Assembly (NCBI GenBank): GCA_947500545.1 | Contig: CANMSO010000002.1 | Coordinates: forward strand, 372,001-436,000 | Source of the DNA: an uncultured Aquimarina sp. | Lineage (GTDB): Bacteria; Bacteroidota; Bacteroidia; Flavobacteriales; Flavobacteriaceae | Length of the DNA stretch: 64,000 bases | Direction of reading: 5' to 3' | Part shown: piece by piece, positions 63,965 to 64,000 of the stretch | Numbering within the stretch: the stretch's first letter is position 1 | How the letters are laid out: each line of letters opens with the position of its first letter | Made by a program: the position numbers and the translations under genes | The notes under the pieces: model-generated | Databases searched by the model: none | What the model was told of the DNA's origin: nothing | Seen by the model: the letters and a program-made list of their open reading frames with translations, nothing else

Positions 63965-64000
63965 ATGCAATACTATATATGGTCAATATATGAAGCCGGT
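63965..64000 (+). CDS. Possible start of a following gene (partial)
   Basis: An ATG 1 nt after the toxin stop opens the frame MQYYIWSIYEAG, which stays open to the window edge. With only 12 codons it is not possible to recognise a family. Its position directly after a nuclease-type toxin makes an immunity gene a possibility, but this is only a positional guess. Confidence 0.35.
   Translation, partial: MQYYIWSIYEAG

Noticed and set aside
1..64000. CRISPR arrays, rRNA genes, insertion sequences and integrases
   Set aside because: I found no regularly spaced repeats, rRNA motifs, transposase or integrase genes in the window.

Overview
The window is AT-rich DNA from a member of the Bacteroidota, very probably a marine Flavobacteriaceae (Aquimarina-like; the genus is an inference). 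The reasons are the gene order OmpH-bamA-uppS-DUF6089-nadK-CBS divergent from pdxJ, several promoters of the Bacteroidota type (TTG, about 17-19 bp, TAnnTTTG), few Shine-Dalgarno sequences, a fused folK/deoxynucleoside kinase, and many secreted proteins with Bacteroidota-type signal peptides.

Positions 1-34450 are mostly a conserved chromosomal core. 1-6067 (minus) holds outer-membrane biogenesis genes (OmpH/Skp chaperone, BamA), undecaprenyl diphosphate synthase, a DUF6089 protein, NAD kinase and a CBS protein. 6169-14535 (plus) holds pdxJ, an alpha/beta hydrolase, a FadL-type porin, a GDSL-like lipoprotein, a small holin-like membrane protein and the proteostasis set tig-clpP-clpX. 14659-31399 is mixed: a GH3-family enzyme, DUF2797, a PLP-dependent decarboxylase, a LysE exporter, a tandemly duplicated two-gene cassette of secreted proteins (19999-24063), an AsmA protein, a queuosine-precursor transporter, folK-dNK, an M19 dipeptidase and a TrmH-type methyltransferase. 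mutS and tRNA-Gly(GCC)/tRNA-Leu(UAA) close this part.

Positions 34721-64000 carry the exceptional content. A PAS-LuxR regulator flanked by inverted repeats precedes a collinear array of about 28 kb encoding an extracellular contractile injection system (eCIS, the Afp/PVC/AlgoCIS type). The order is cap/terminator (DUF4255), a 441-aa unknown, sheath, two unknown helical cysteine-containing proteins, tube 1, tube 2, a 52-aa DUF5908 protein, a LysM adaptor, a VgrG-like spike, the PAAR tip, gp25, two giant baseplate proteins (1745 and 2351 aa), a tape measure protein and two putative cargo proteins. The cargo proteins share an N-terminal KQEPFFSKE...SPFF signature at identical positions. The second is 1244 aa, with two eCIS-core (DUF4157) domains and a C-terminal AHH-type nuclease domain, and looks like a toxin effector. 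The gaps are short and two junctions overlap, so the array is probably one transcription unit. The eCIS AAA+ ATPase and tail fibre are not seen and may lie beyond the right edge.

The most novel signals are: about 16 divergent copies of a YegP/DUF1508-like repeat in the 2351-aa baseplate protein, which may build an outer cage; the shared cargo N-terminal signature; and the double eCIS-core plus AHH architecture.
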